A stretch of DNA of 27,808 bases from Treponema sp. (GTDB lineage Bacteria > Spirochaetota > Spirochaetia > Treponematales > Breznakiellaceae): assembly GCA_031290325.1 (NCBI GenBank), contig JAITNU010000024.1, forward strand, positions 1 through 27,808, read 5' to 3'. Positions 7,246 through 14,909 of the stretch are shown piece by piece; the stretch's first letter is position 1; the number at the start of each line of letters is the position of its first letter. The translations under genes and the position numbers were made by a program. The notes under the pieces are model-generated. The model saw only the letters and a program-made list of their open reading frames with translations. It was not told where the DNA came from and made no database searches.

Positions 7246-8895
7246 CTACTCCGATTGTGTATGCTTGACTATGGTTCCCCGGAACACCCGGAGAACTCTT
7301 TCCACCTGGGGGATTTTTTCTTCATGGGCAGCCTTTTTAGGAGCGCCCCTGGGGACTTTCTTGGCCTTCTGCCCGTCATGATCCCGCAGCTCTGGGGTGT
7401 GTTGCGAAGCAGCGTCTGACTCCTGCACCACTGACGGTGCAGACGTATCCTGCACTGCTGGGGTGGACGGCGAAGACGCGCCCGACTCCCGTACCGCTGA
7501 CGGTGCAGACGCACCTGACTCCCGTGCCACTGGGTCGGATGACGCGCCTGACTCCCGTGCGGCAAGCATACGTTTAAACCCTTCGCTCAGGGAGCCAAGG
7601 TTGTTGCGGCGTTCTGGACCCCCCTCCACAGACCGGGGTTCCACCGCAGCCGCTCCAGAAGGAGCGGTAGTATAGACCGCCTGCTGATCGGACACCGCAT
7701 CAGCAGGAAGGGATTTCGGCCTTGCCACTGGTACTCCTTCCAGCAGAAGCGAACCACCCAGGGCCGCTTGAACACCGGCAATGGCGGCCCGCAGATCCTG
7801 GGGGGAAATCCATTGATCCAGGCAGCAGAGTTTTGAAATCACCATTTCAAGTTCAAAGCGTGGTGAAACAGAGTACCGTATATCCCGGTAAAGGGCCAGG
7901 AGCAGCTCCAGGGCATGTTCAAGCTGGACCGTATGCAGGCTCTGCAAAACCGTGGCGGAGAAACGGTCAGGATGGTAATCCAGCAGGGATGCTCTGGTAA
8001 TGCCTGCCTTTAAAAAGAGGAGGTTATGGTAATACCCGATCAAATCAATGATGAACTGTTCAATGGCGACTCCTGCATTCAGAATATCGTCGATCACGGT
8101 AAAGGCCCGTGCAACATCCCCTGTGGCGCAGGCTTCTGCCAGGGCATTGAGATTATCCAGGCCCACGAGACCCAGTTTTTCCCGGATAAGGGCGGAACGG
8201 ATATGGCCATCGGAAAAAGAGACCACCTGATCGAAGAGGGTGTACGCATCCCGCATACTGCCCGTTGATTCCCGTGCGACCCAGAACAGGGCATCATCCT
8301 CAAACCGGATCCCCAGCTCCTTACAGGTGGCTTTCAGAATCCCCGTGATGGTTTCAAGGGGGATGAGCCTGAAGGCGAACTGCTGGCAGCGGCTTTTAAT
8401 GGTAGCAGGTACCTTGTGGAGTTCAGTGGTGGCAAAGATAAAGACAATATAGGGGGGAGGCTCTTCAATGGTCTTGAGGAGGGCGTTGAAGGCGCTGTTG
8501 GAGAGCATGTGGACTTCATCAATGATATAGACCTTATAGCGCCCTGCATTAGGGGGGAAGAGCACCTCATCCTTGATCTGCCGCACATCATTGACACCGG
8601 TATTGGAAGCGCCGTCAATCTCGATAATATCCATACTTGCCCCTCGTGCGATTTCCTGGCAACTGGGGCAGACCCCACAGGGGTTTGCAGTGGGACCCTG
8701 GTCACAGTTAAGGGACCGGGCCAGAATCCGGGCAGCGCTGGTCTTGCCGCAGCCCCGAGGCCCGGAGAACAGGTACGCATGGGCAATATGCCCGGTTTCG
8801 ATAGAGTTTTTCAGGGTAGCGACCACAAATTCCTGACCCGCAAGTTCATCAAAGGTTTTAGGACGCCGCCGTGTAGCGGTTACTTCATAAGCCAT
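7246..8895 (-). CDS. dnaX: DNA polymerase III subunit gamma/tau
   Basis: This is the clamp-loader ATPase of the replicative polymerase. Of 549 aa, domain I has Walker A GPRGCGKT (45-52), zinc ligands C64, C73, C76 and C79, Walker B IIDEVHM (124-130), the sensor-1 region FATTE (154-158) and the SRC arginine-finger motif (168-170). Domains II and III run to about 365. A low-complexity Ala/Ser linker follows with 11-residue repeats (ARESGAS...), and then a basic tail (KKVPRGAPKKAA). No obvious A-rich slippery heptamer for a programmed frameshift was noticed in the linker. The start is ATG at 8895. No Shine-Dalgarno is present, and TATACT at 8902-8907 would place +1 exactly on the ATG. It is the first gene of the dnaX-ybaB-recR operon, between inverted protease copies. 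Confidence 0.97.
   Translation of the reverse strand: MAYEVTATRRRPKTFDELAGQEFVVATLKNSIETGHIAHAYLFSGPRGCGKTSAARILARSLNCDQGPTANPCGVCPSCQEIARGASMDIIEIDGASNTGVNDVRQIKDEVLFPPNAGRYKVYIIDEVHMLSNSAFNALLKTIEEPPPYIVFIFATTELHKVPATIKSRCQQFAFRLIPLETITGILKATCKELGIRFEDDALFWVARESTGSMRDAYTLFDQVVSFSDGHIRSALIREKLGLVGLDNLNALAEACATGDVARAFTVIDDILNAGVAIEQFIIDLIGYYHNLLFLKAGITRASLLDYHPDRFSATVLQSLHTVQLEHALELLLALYRDIRYSVSPRFELEMVISKLCCLDQWISPQDLRAAIAGVQAALGGSLLLEGVPVARPKSLPADAVSDQQAVYTTAPSGAAAVEPRSVEGGPERRNNLGSLSEGFKRMLAARESGASSDPVARESGASAPSAVRESGASSPSTPAVQDTSAPSVVQESDAASQHTPELRDHDGQKAKKVPRGAPKKAAHEEKIPQVERVLRVFRGTIVKHTQSE
7411..7570 (-). repeat. 33-bp tandem repeats inside dnaX
   Basis: The plus-strand motif GACTCC recurs at 7418, 7484, 7517 and 7550, spacings of 66, 33 and 33 bp. 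Each unit encodes 11 residues like RESGASSDPVA or RESGASAPSAV. The double-length interval contains a decayed unit (VQDTSAPS). It lies in the flexible linker between the clamp-loader core and the basic tail of tau. Confidence 0.7.
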
Positions 8896-8901
8896 AGGGA
8901 T

Positions 8902-8907
8902 AGTATA
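8902..8907 (-). promoter_or_regulatory. -10 element of dnaX, leaderless spacing
   Basis: On minus, TATACT is followed by six bases (ATCCCT) and then the dnaX ATG. With standard -10 geometry the first transcribed base is the A of that ATG. The -35 region is weak. Confidence 0.5.
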
Positions 8908-8945
8908 CTCAGAAAAGCGGGAGAAGAAAACCCGTAATTTCTTAA

Positions 8946-9368
8946 TGTGTACCCCTTATTTTAACAGACACAGGACATCGCGGCCGTGGGCACCGATGAG
9001 TTTCCGTCCTTTGGGGTCCACGATGAGGTCCATGTCTTCCAGGGGGATGGCGCCGAGCAAGATCGCGTTGGGGACTACGACTGCCCGGCACGTACATTCC
9101 CGGTCTTGCCAGTGGATGTCTACTGGTTCTGTTACCTGATAGATTGCGCTCGCACCGTCTGCGAGGGTTCCCTGGCGCAGCCCTGTTATGACCAGTCCCA
9201 GTTTTTGGCGGATTGCTTCGCTGATGACGATAGTCCCGGCGCCAGTGTCTACCAAAGCGGTGACGGTGGCGATGCGGACTTGGTGTTCCGGGATAAGTCT
9301 GTCCCGGGCTTTGATTACATCTCCGGTGTTTTTCAAAATGATGTCTTCGTAAACGGTTCCCATAGAAT
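8946..9368 (-). repeat. Inverted duplication, copy 2 (aspartic protease gene)
   Basis: This is the 423-bp counterpart of 5540-5956 in opposite orientation. The ends match: ATTCT before the start and GGTACACA past the stop. The intervening 3 kb carries dnaX, ybaB, recR and the small membrane gene. Confidence 0.85.
8956..9363 (-). CDS. Small clan AA (retropepsin-like) aspartic protease, copy 2
   Basis: The 135-aa product is a close paralogue of the protein at 5545-5946. The ALVDTGAGTIVI active site is intact (DTG near 39-41). Differences are concentrated: KARDRL replaces NVKRMI near residue 18, VITG is longer after LGL, SA is inserted after ADGA, and DS is missing before ILLG. Each of the last three is a 6-bp indel that keeps the frame. 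The start is ATG, with AGGGG upstream. TATATT at 9380-9385 could be its -10, giving a leader of about 10 nt. It precedes dnaX on the same strand by 60 bp and follows the GH5 gene by 165 bp. Function is unknown; see copy 1 for the family. Confidence 0.8.
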   Translation of the reverse strand: MGTVYEDIILKNTGDVIKARDRLIPEHQVRIATVTALVDTGAGTIVISEAIRQKLGLVITGLRQGTLADGASAIYQVTEPVDIHWQDRECTCRAVVVPNAILLGAIPLEDMDLIVDPKGRKLIGAHGRDVLCLLK

Positions 9369-9528
9369 CCCCTGTTTATAATATAACACAAACCATAAAA
9401 CCACGGAGGATCAAAATGATGCAAGACGCTGTGAAACTCTGTGCACTCATGCTTTCTTTTTTCCTATAAATCAAATTGAGCGATAATGCTATTCCGGCAT
9501 TTCATTACTGGGGAAAGACCGAGGCGTC

Positions 9529-11424
9529 CTACCTGCTCACTATACAGTCCACCACTCCCTCATACCCGTTATTCGTCAAAAAAATTCTCCCCAATTCCGG
9601 CTTATAGGCAGCTTCAACCGGTTGAGTACCCTCCGGCGGATCGAGGCGTATCGTGATCCCCGGTTTCGGCCCAAACCATTCCGGGGGGATAAACAGTTCC
9701 GTGGGGACCGTAATCCGGGGGTCTGTTCTGAACCGGTAGCTCAAGATTCCCGTCTTCCGATCCCAGTGTATCCTGAGCGGTGTTCCCGCTGTGGCCATGG
9801 GATAGGGACGGAGCCACCCCTTGAGTGCCCGGCCTGCGCCGCCTGAAACAATGGACAGATCCTCATCGTTCCAGCCGTCTCCTTCCTCATGGGTATTATC
9901 CGCCGTGTAGTTCCAGATGGTCGAATGGAGCAGGTTGGCGTCCACCGCGTCGTAATACAGGGATAGGGCCTCTTCGTGAAGGTGGTAGTCCCCGGTTTTA
10001 AAGGCCCGGCCCCGGTTCATGTCAAAGGGAAGACCGAATTCCCCCAGGAGGCAGGGCATGTCCCCCATGTGCTCTCCGGTCCAGGTAAGCACTTCAGTCA
10101 GGCTGCGGGTAAAATAGGCGGCCACATTTTTCCGGCCCAGGATGAGCTTCCCGCGGGAGGCCTGCTTTGGATCAGGACTCAGGGTAATCCAGGAACGGAA
10201 GGACTTGGTAAAAAGGGTAGGCCCGTCATACCAATGAAAGGCATTCACCGTCTTTGGGGCATCCTGGGATGACCAGGTGGGATGCATCCCGTTGGGGATT
10301 CCCTCAATAAAGAAGAAGGTCCGGTTGTTGAGTTCCCGGATCCGTTCGGCAAAGCGGTTCATGAAGGGCTTGAGGAAATCCTCAGTGAAACGTGCTGGTT
10401 TACCCTGATATGCTGCAAAATGATCCGGCCGCAGGAGCCGGGGAACACCCCCTTCATCGGTCCAGACCCCTGCCTGTTTCCAGGGGCAGGTAAAACCCGG
10501 TTTAAAAAGGGACAAGGCCCCTGGATTCAAGGTTTGCTGTCCCACGATCCTCCGGCCCCAGATATCCGTGGTATACTCAGGGGCCGTAACCGGGTGCCCC
10601 GAAGCAGCGCTCATGGCCTGAAAGGGACTGGGCATGGGACCTAAGGCGGCGGAGCAATTTTCCAGCATCGAAAGATCATGGTAGCCGATAAAGCCTGGAT
10701 GAGGTTCGTTCATGGCTCCCCAGCCGATAATGGCGGTGCAGTCTTTGAGCCGCCTGAAACAGTGGCGCATACAGGCGAGATACCGTTCCTGGAGCCAGTC
10801 CTGGATGCTTTCCCCGTCGATGCTGAGATCCGGGGCGTAGGTATTGCCTGCGAAGAACAGGGTGAACATAGTGGCCGTGGCATAGCGATTGTAATTGGTG
10901 GACCATATCATCCGGGGAAAGGGGGCGCCTCCATGGAGAGCGCCGTAATGCTGCTGGGTCAGGGCTGCACCGCTTGGGTCCAACTGGTCCCGGTCCATGC
11001 CGAGGGTATCCAGGGTCCAGGCAGGGGCGCCGTCCCCGCCGGTCCACCGGCTCCATACATCCTGATGGGGATCAATAACAACGGAAAATCCCTTGTCCCC
11101 GGCGATGCGGAGGATTTTCCGGAGGTATGCAAGGTACGCTTCATCATAGCAGCCTGGTCCGGCATGTTCCAGGGCCTCCCAGGTGATGAGGAAACGGATA
11201 AAGGTGAAGCCCCAGCGGGAGAGCTGGTCGAAATGGGCCTCCGCTGCTTCCAGAGGAAAGGGACGGCCTACAAAGGAGACGGTCTGTGGGTCCTTAAGGG
11301 AATCCGGATGCCGGTTGGTACTTCCCGGCCGAAGGGGGTACTTGGAACTCCCCCCCAGGTTACAACCCCTGAGTATGAGGGTCCTGCCCTGCTCGTCAAT
11401 AATATATCTGCCCTTAATATCCAT
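9529..11424 (-). CDS. Glycoside hydrolase family 5, EGCrP/GH5_12-like beta-glucosidase
   Basis: The 631-aa product fits GH5 enzymes of the endoglycoceramidase-related type, such as fungal glucosylceramidase EGCrP1 and ergosteryl-glucosidase EGCrP2. The TIM barrel includes GCNLGGSSKYP (20-30), FTFIRFLITWEALEH (73-87) and VVIDPHQDVWSRWTGGDGAP (115-134). It has the acid/base Glu240 in GAMNEPHPG and the nucleophile Glu462 in LLGEFGLPFD. A C-terminal beta-sandwich (about 540-631) is present. It has no signal peptide, so it acts in the cytoplasm, probably on a taken-up glucoside (sterol or lipid glucoside, inferred from the subfamily). An in-frame start at 11490 would add 22 residues. ATG 11424 is preferred because the fold begins there (MDIKGRYIIDEQGR) and GGGAG lies 8 bp upstream. 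Substrate specificity cannot be read from sequence alone. Confidence 0.82.
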   Translation of the reverse strand: MDIKGRYIIDEQGRTLILRGCNLGGSSKYPLRPGSTNRHPDSLKDPQTVSFVGRPFPLEAAEAHFDQLSRWGFTFIRFLITWEALEHAGPGCYDEAYLAYLRKILRIAGDKGFSVVIDPHQDVWSRWTGGDGAPAWTLDTLGMDRDQLDPSGAALTQQHYGALHGGAPFPRMIWSTNYNRYATATMFTLFFAGNTYAPDLSIDGESIQDWLQERYLACMRHCFRRLKDCTAIIGWGAMNEPHPGFIGYHDLSMLENCSAALGPMPSPFQAMSAASGHPVTAPEYTTDIWGRRIVGQQTLNPGALSLFKPGFTCPWKQAGVWTDEGGVPRLLRPDHFAAYQGKPARFTEDFLKPFMNRFAERIRELNNRTFFFIEGIPNGMHPTWSSQDAPKTVNAFHWYDGPTLFTKSFRSWITLSPDPKQASRGKLILGRKNVAAYFTRSLTEVLTWTGEHMGDMPCLLGEFGLPFDMNRGRAFKTGDYHLHEEALSLYYDAVDANLLHSTIWNYTADNTHEEGDGWNDEDLSIVSGGAGRALKGWLRPYPMATAGTPLRIHWDRKTGILSYRFRTDPRITVPTELFIPPEWFGPKPGITIRLDPPEGTQPVEAAYKPELGRIFLTNNGYEGVVDCIVSR

Positions 11425-11465
11425 ACTGCGCTCCCAATATTTTCTCAAAACTTTACAAAATTCAG

Positions 11466-11493
11466 TTGAAAATATTATCAAATATAGCATACT
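11466..11493 (+). promoter_or_regulatory. Promoter of the HEAT-like exported protein, near-leaderless
   Basis: TTGAAA at 11466-11471 and CATACT at 11488-11493 are spaced by 16 bp. The expected +1 near 11500 leaves only 3 nt before the ATG at 11503, and there is no Shine-Dalgarno. Confidence 0.5.
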
Positions 11494-11502
11494 ATAAAGA
11501 AT

Positions 11503-12687
11503 ATGAAACGCTATATTTTAGTCATTTTTTTGAGTTTTATCGCCTTGACCGTATTTGCCCAGTCTGAGGAATTGGATTTTTATACCAATTTATATGACAA
11601 CGCTACCACGGTCGCGGATCAGTTGGGTATCGCGAGGACGGTGGTGGACGCCGAAATTGACGATTCTGCTTCTTTTTATGCCCACGCCCTCAAGCGTATC
11701 CTGGTGGAATACCCGAATGTTACGAATCAACGGGAAAAGAATTCCGCCGATGATCTGGTCCGGCTGCTTGCAGGGGCTTTAGGGGATGCCGAGTACACGG
11801 ATGCGGGACAGGATTTATGGAAGACGGTGCAGGTTTTCTCCAACCCCCTGGTAAAGGCAGATTGTATCATGGCTTTGGGTAAAGTTGGAGCCACGGACCT
11901 CTTGCCCCAGGTAGTTCAGACCCTGAAGGACATGAACACCAGTAAGCCGCAGGACAGGGAAACCCAAATCGGGAATGAACGGATCGCTTATGCGGCTATT
12001 GTTGCCCTGGAGCAGTATCAGGATCCTTCCGGTTATCTCCCGGTATTCTTCGCCGCTAACGCCTGGTACAAGCTCCGGGTACGGAACCAGGCGGCGGAAT
12101 CGTATCCCAAGATTCTGGAAGACCCTGCGGAGCCTTTGACCTCTGTTCTCCAGGACCCTGAGTATCCCTACGATATGAAGTATCTGGCCCTCAGAACCAT
12201 TGATGAGTCAGATATCGAGGAGGCTTCAAAGTCCGCAGTAGCGGTAAGCGCCCTGGCTGAAGGCTGGCGGGGTTCGACCAATGCTTCCCTCTTGCACATG
12301 GAACTGGTGAGGATACGGAAGCTGGCCATTGATATGATTCGCCGCTATGGTACGGAAGACGAGGTGGTATACCCGCTTTTGGAACGTTCCTACCGGGAAG
12401 GGGTGGATGAAGAGGAACAGCTCGGAGTGGTTGCCGCCTTATCGAAGATCAGCACCGAAGATGCGGCCAAGATCCTTGCGTCCTTCCTGAACAACATCAA
12501 CACCAGGCTCCAGAGGGGAACTTTAACCAAGCGGGATGAACGGCTTGTACGGGCAATAATCCCCGCCCTTGGTGCGACCCAGCAAGAAGCCGGCCAGCCG
12601 GCCCTGCGTTCGGTTCTCTCTTTTGATTGGACTAATCAGGTTATAACCCTCGCCAACCAGACGTTAAAGGGAGGAGAAGGAGAATAA
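11503..12687 (+). CDS. Exported HEAT-repeat-like protein
   Basis: The 394-aa product begins with a clear signal peptide (MKRYILVIFLSFIALTVFAQS, likely cut after AQS). The rest is all-helical. Repeating Ala/Leu-rich helix pairs are characteristic of HEAT/armadillo solenoids: LVKADCIMALGKVGATDLLPQVVQTL at about 115-140, YAAIVALEQYQ, LGVVAALSKISTEDAAKILASFL near 308-331 and RAIIPALGATQQEAGQPALRSVL. It is probably a periplasmic scaffold. I do not recognise a specific function. It is divergent from the GH5 gene with a 78-bp shared region, has its own promoter and is followed by a strong terminator. Confidence 0.7.
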   Translation: MKRYILVIFLSFIALTVFAQSEELDFYTNLYDNATTVADQLGIARTVVDAEIDDSASFYAHALKRILVEYPNVTNQREKNSADDLVRLLAGALGDAEYTDAGQDLWKTVQVFSNPLVKADCIMALGKVGATDLLPQVVQTLKDMNTSKPQDRETQIGNERIAYAAIVALEQYQDPSGYLPVFFAANAWYKLRVRNQAAESYPKILEDPAEPLTSVLQDPEYPYDMKYLALRTIDESDIEEASKSAVAVSALAEGWRGSTNASLLHMELVRIRKLAIDMIRRYGTEDEVVYPLLERSYREGVDEEEQLGVVAALSKISTEDAAKILASFLNNINTRLQRGTLTKRDERLVRAIIPALGATQQEAGQPALRSVLSFDWTNQVITLANQTLKGGEGE

Positions 12688-12719
12688 CCCCCCGTCGAAT
12701 TGCCCCCGGAATTTTTCCT

Positions 12720-12745
12720 GGGGTGGTTCACCCCTCCTCCTTTTT
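12720..12745 (+). terminator. Rho-independent terminator after the HEAT-like gene
   Basis: GGGGTG at 12720-12725, loop GTT, CACCCC at 12729-12734, then TCCTCC and TTTTT at 12741-12745. It lies 33 bp after the stop. Confidence 0.65.
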
Positions 12746-12775
12746 ACAGGTTTTATAAAGAGAGCTGATGAGAGA

Positions 12776-13222
12776 TTAGACGGTGAGGATATGTAATACC
12801 GCTTCCGGGGATGAGGCATGCAGAATTTCCTCCCGTTTTTCCGAGCTTTTAAAAAGCAGGCTTATTTCCGCGAGAAACTGAAGGTGGGGTCCTGTCTTTT
12901 CAACTGGTGAAAGGGTCATGATAAAAATTCGACAGGGCTGATGATCCAAGGCGTCAAAATCAACAGGCACATCGGAAACACCGATACAAGCCACCAAATC
13001 CTGAATGGACGAGCTTTTCCCATGGGGAATGGCAATACCGTGCTTCATACCAGTGGACATTTTCTCTTCCCGGTCCATAATAGCGGCAAAGGCGGCGGCT
13101 CGATCTGGTATTTTATGGGCGGCAACGAGTATATCAAGCAACTCATTAATAATGTCTTCTTTGGTGGTCCCCTTCACATGAAGGCTGATCGTTTCTTTTG
13201 AAAGTACTGTCTTAAGGTTCAT
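12776..13222 (-). CDS. PTS fructose/nitrogen-type EIIA domain protein
   Basis: The 148-aa single-domain EIIA protein of the fructose/mannitol/Ntr family (PF00359) carries the phosphorylated histidine H67 in HGIAIPHGKS (61-70). The N-terminal fold fits (LSKETISLHVKGTTKEDIINELLDIL), as does the later FLAEISLLFKSSEKREEIL. There is no attached EIIB or EIIC and no PTS sugar transporter nearby, so it is more likely a regulatory PtsN-like protein than part of a sugar uptake system. That is inference. The start is ATG 13222. TAAAAT at 13230-13235 and TTGACT at 13254-13259 (18-bp spacing) form a promoter that would start RNA 0-1 nt before the ATG. The GGAGG at 13237-13241 would then be untranscribed rather than a ribosome site. 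Confidence 0.85.
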   Translation of the reverse strand: MNLKTVLSKETISLHVKGTTKEDIINELLDILVAAHKIPDRAAAFAAIMDREEKMSTGMKHGIAIPHGKSSSIQDLVACIGVSDVPVDFDALDHQPCRIFIMTLSPVEKTGPHLQFLAEISLLFKSSEKREEILHASSPEAVLHILTV

Positions 13223-13229
13223 ATTATTT

Positions 13230-13259
13230 ATTTTAACCTCCCCCCATTTAAAAAGTCAA
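13230..13259 (-). promoter_or_regulatory. Promoter of the EIIA gene, leaderless spacing
   Basis: On minus, TTGACT (13254-13259), an 18-bp spacer and TAAAAT (13230-13235), followed by 7 bases and the ATG. Predicted +1 is at or one base before the start codon. Confidence 0.55.
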
Positions 13260-13399
13260 GGAATTCCTCGATCTATCATGCTATGAACCGGTGCAGAGAT
13301 TGATATGGTTGCATAGTCTCAAGGTGTTGGCTTGATATGAGGGCATCTTTGATATGGAAAAACAGGGAGGGATAGTATAAGAAGCGGTAAGTCCTGTAC

Positions 13400-13405
13400 T
13401 ATACT
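13400..13405 (+). promoter_or_regulatory. -10 element of def-fmt operon, leaderless spacing
   Basis: TATACT is followed by seven bases and then the def ATG at 13413, so +1 would be at or one base before the start codon. Three direct copies of TTGATATG lie upstream at 13300, 13332 and 13349 and might be a regulator site. Confidence 0.5.
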
Positions 13406-13412
13406 AAATATC

Positions 13413-13898
13413 ATGGATATTATTACCCTTGGAAACGAACTCCTCCGGCAAAAGGCGGAACGGATCAAAGATATTAATGCTGACATGGCGAGCATTGCGA
13501 AGGACCTGATCGAAACCTTGCATCAGGGGAAGGGCATAGGACTTGCGGGACCTCAGGTGGGGCTTATGAAACGGATCTTCGTGATCCACGTTGAAGGTGA
13601 TGTGCCGCGGGTCTTTATCAACCCCTCAATACTAGAAACATCCCAGGAAACTATAAAATATGAAGAGGGCTGTCTTTCCATCCCCAATGTATGGGCCGAT
13701 GTGATCCGGTCCCGGAACGTGCGGGTCCAGGCGTGGAACGAAAAGGGCCGGCCCTTTTCCCTGGAAGTGGAGGGTATCATGGCCCGGGTGATTCAGCATG
13801 AATACGATCATCTTGAGGGGATCCTGTTTATTGACCGCCTTTCCGAGCCGAAACGGAACAAGATCCTGGCCAAAATCGAAAAGAAGCAGCGGGCTTAG
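13413..13898 (+). CDS. def: Peptide deformylase
   Basis: This enzyme removes the N-formyl group from nascent proteins, using a metal ion. The 161-aa product has all three family motifs in order: GIGLAGPQVG (41-50), EGCLSIP (85-91, metal ligand C87) and QHEYDHLEG (128-136, metal ligands H129 and H133, catalytic E130). The length is normal. It is the first gene of a def-fmt-PASTA operon, and fmt starts 4 bp after its stop. There is no Shine-Dalgarno; the -10 lies 7 bp before the ATG. Confidence 0.97.
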   Translation: MDIITLGNELLRQKAERIKDINADMASIAKDLIETLHQGKGIGLAGPQVGLMKRIFVIHVEGDVPRVFINPSILETSQETIKYEEGCLSIPNVWADVIRSRNVRVQAWNEKGRPFSLEVEGIMARVIQHEYDHLEGILFIDRLSEPKRNKILAKIEKKQRA

Positions 13899-13902
13899 GT
13901 TT

Positions 13903-14904
13903 ATGCGGATTGTATTTGCCGGCAGCCCCGGTATCGCGGTTCCTTCGTTAGAAGCCCTGGTTGAAGCGGAACTTCAGGGGGAAGCTTATGAAATTGTTGG
14001 TATCCTGACCAACCCGGACAGTCCCCGTGCCCGGCAGAGGACCCCTGAACCTACTGCGGTGGGAGCCGCCGCGACCGTGCTTTCGGAAAAACTGCAGGAA
14101 CAGGGCCGGTCCCCTATCCTTCAGCTTAAACCCCCAGCCCTTGATTCCCCGGTACAAGAGGCACTAGCCGCGTTACATCCGGATCTGCTGGTGTCCTTTG
14201 CCTACGGGCGTATCTTCGGGCCTCAAGTGCTGGCCCTTTTCCCCTGGGGAGGTATCAACATCCATCCGAGCCTCTTACCCAAGTACCGGGGCGCAACCCC
14301 CATTCCCGCGGCTATCCTGGGCGGTGACCAGGAAACCGGGATCACTATCCAGCGTCTGGACCGGGAAATGGATGCCGGCGACATCCTCGTGCAGGAGCGG
14401 TTTCCCCTGGATGGCCGGGAAACCACTGCCAGCCTGGGCGAGTTAGTGGCCCGGAAAGGTGCAGCCCTCCTCATCAGGGCGCTCCTTGCCCAGGGGCCCC
14501 TTACTGGAAGCCCCCAGTTGGGGGAGGCGACTTATTGTTCCCGCATCGCCAGGGAAGATGGCCGCATCGACTGGTCCTGGCCGGCGGTGGATATTGACGC
14601 CCGGATCCGGGCTTTTACCCCCTGGCCCCGTGCCTGGACCATTCATAGGGAACAGGAGCTGTACCTACTCGAAGGCCGGCCCTTTCATGGATCAGTGGTG
14701 GGGGAGCGGGCGGGCATGGTGCTGGGCATAGACAAAAAACAGGGTATTCTGGTACAAACAGGGGACGGGATTTTAGGGATCACCCGGCTGCAATACCGTG
14801 CTAAAAAAGCCCTGGAATGGCGGGCTTTTTTAAATGGGGTGCGGGATTTTATCCATACCCCCCTTGGCACGGCCCAGTCTGGTTCCCAGTCTCAAGAGGG
14901 ATAA
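13903..14904 (+). CDS. fmt: Methionyl-tRNA formyltransferase
   Basis: This enzyme formylates initiator Met-tRNA from 10-formyl-THF, complementing the deformylase next to it. The 333-aa product has the catalytic trio N119, H121 and D157, in NIHPSLLPKYRG (119-130) and MDAGDI. An N-terminal Rossmann part (MRIVFAGSPGIAVPSLEAL) is followed by a C-terminal OB-like domain. An earlier in-frame ATG at 13798 lies inside def and would add 35 unrelated residues. The ATG at 13903, 4 bp after the def stop, fits the family N-terminus. It ends 5 bp before the PASTA gene. Confidence 0.96.
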   Translation: MRIVFAGSPGIAVPSLEALVEAELQGEAYEIVGILTNPDSPRARQRTPEPTAVGAAATVLSEKLQEQGRSPILQLKPPALDSPVQEALAALHPDLLVSFAYGRIFGPQVLALFPWGGINIHPSLLPKYRGATPIPAAILGGDQETGITIQRLDREMDAGDILVQERFPLDGRETTASLGELVARKGAALLIRALLAQGPLTGSPQLGEATYCSRIAREDGRIDWSWPAVDIDARIRAFTPWPRAWTIHREQELYLLEGRPFHGSVVGERAGMVLGIDKKQGILVQTGDGILGITRLQYRAKKALEWRAFLNGVRDFIHTPLGTAQSGSQSQEG

Positions 14905-14909
14905 TTGGT

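Noticed and set aside
9379..9384. Bidirectional promoter between the protease copy and the GH5 gene
   Set aside because: A -10-like TATATT is present on minus but no good -35; not supported beyond a note.
9416..9469. Tiny frame of 17 codons with GGAGG upstream (MMQDAVKLCALM...)
   Set aside because: Too short to support and part of a CACGGAG-type partial repeat; no family recognised.
10678..11469. 263-aa open frame on plus
   Set aside because: Shadow of the GH5 gene, which has intact catalytic motifs and proper codon pattern on minus.
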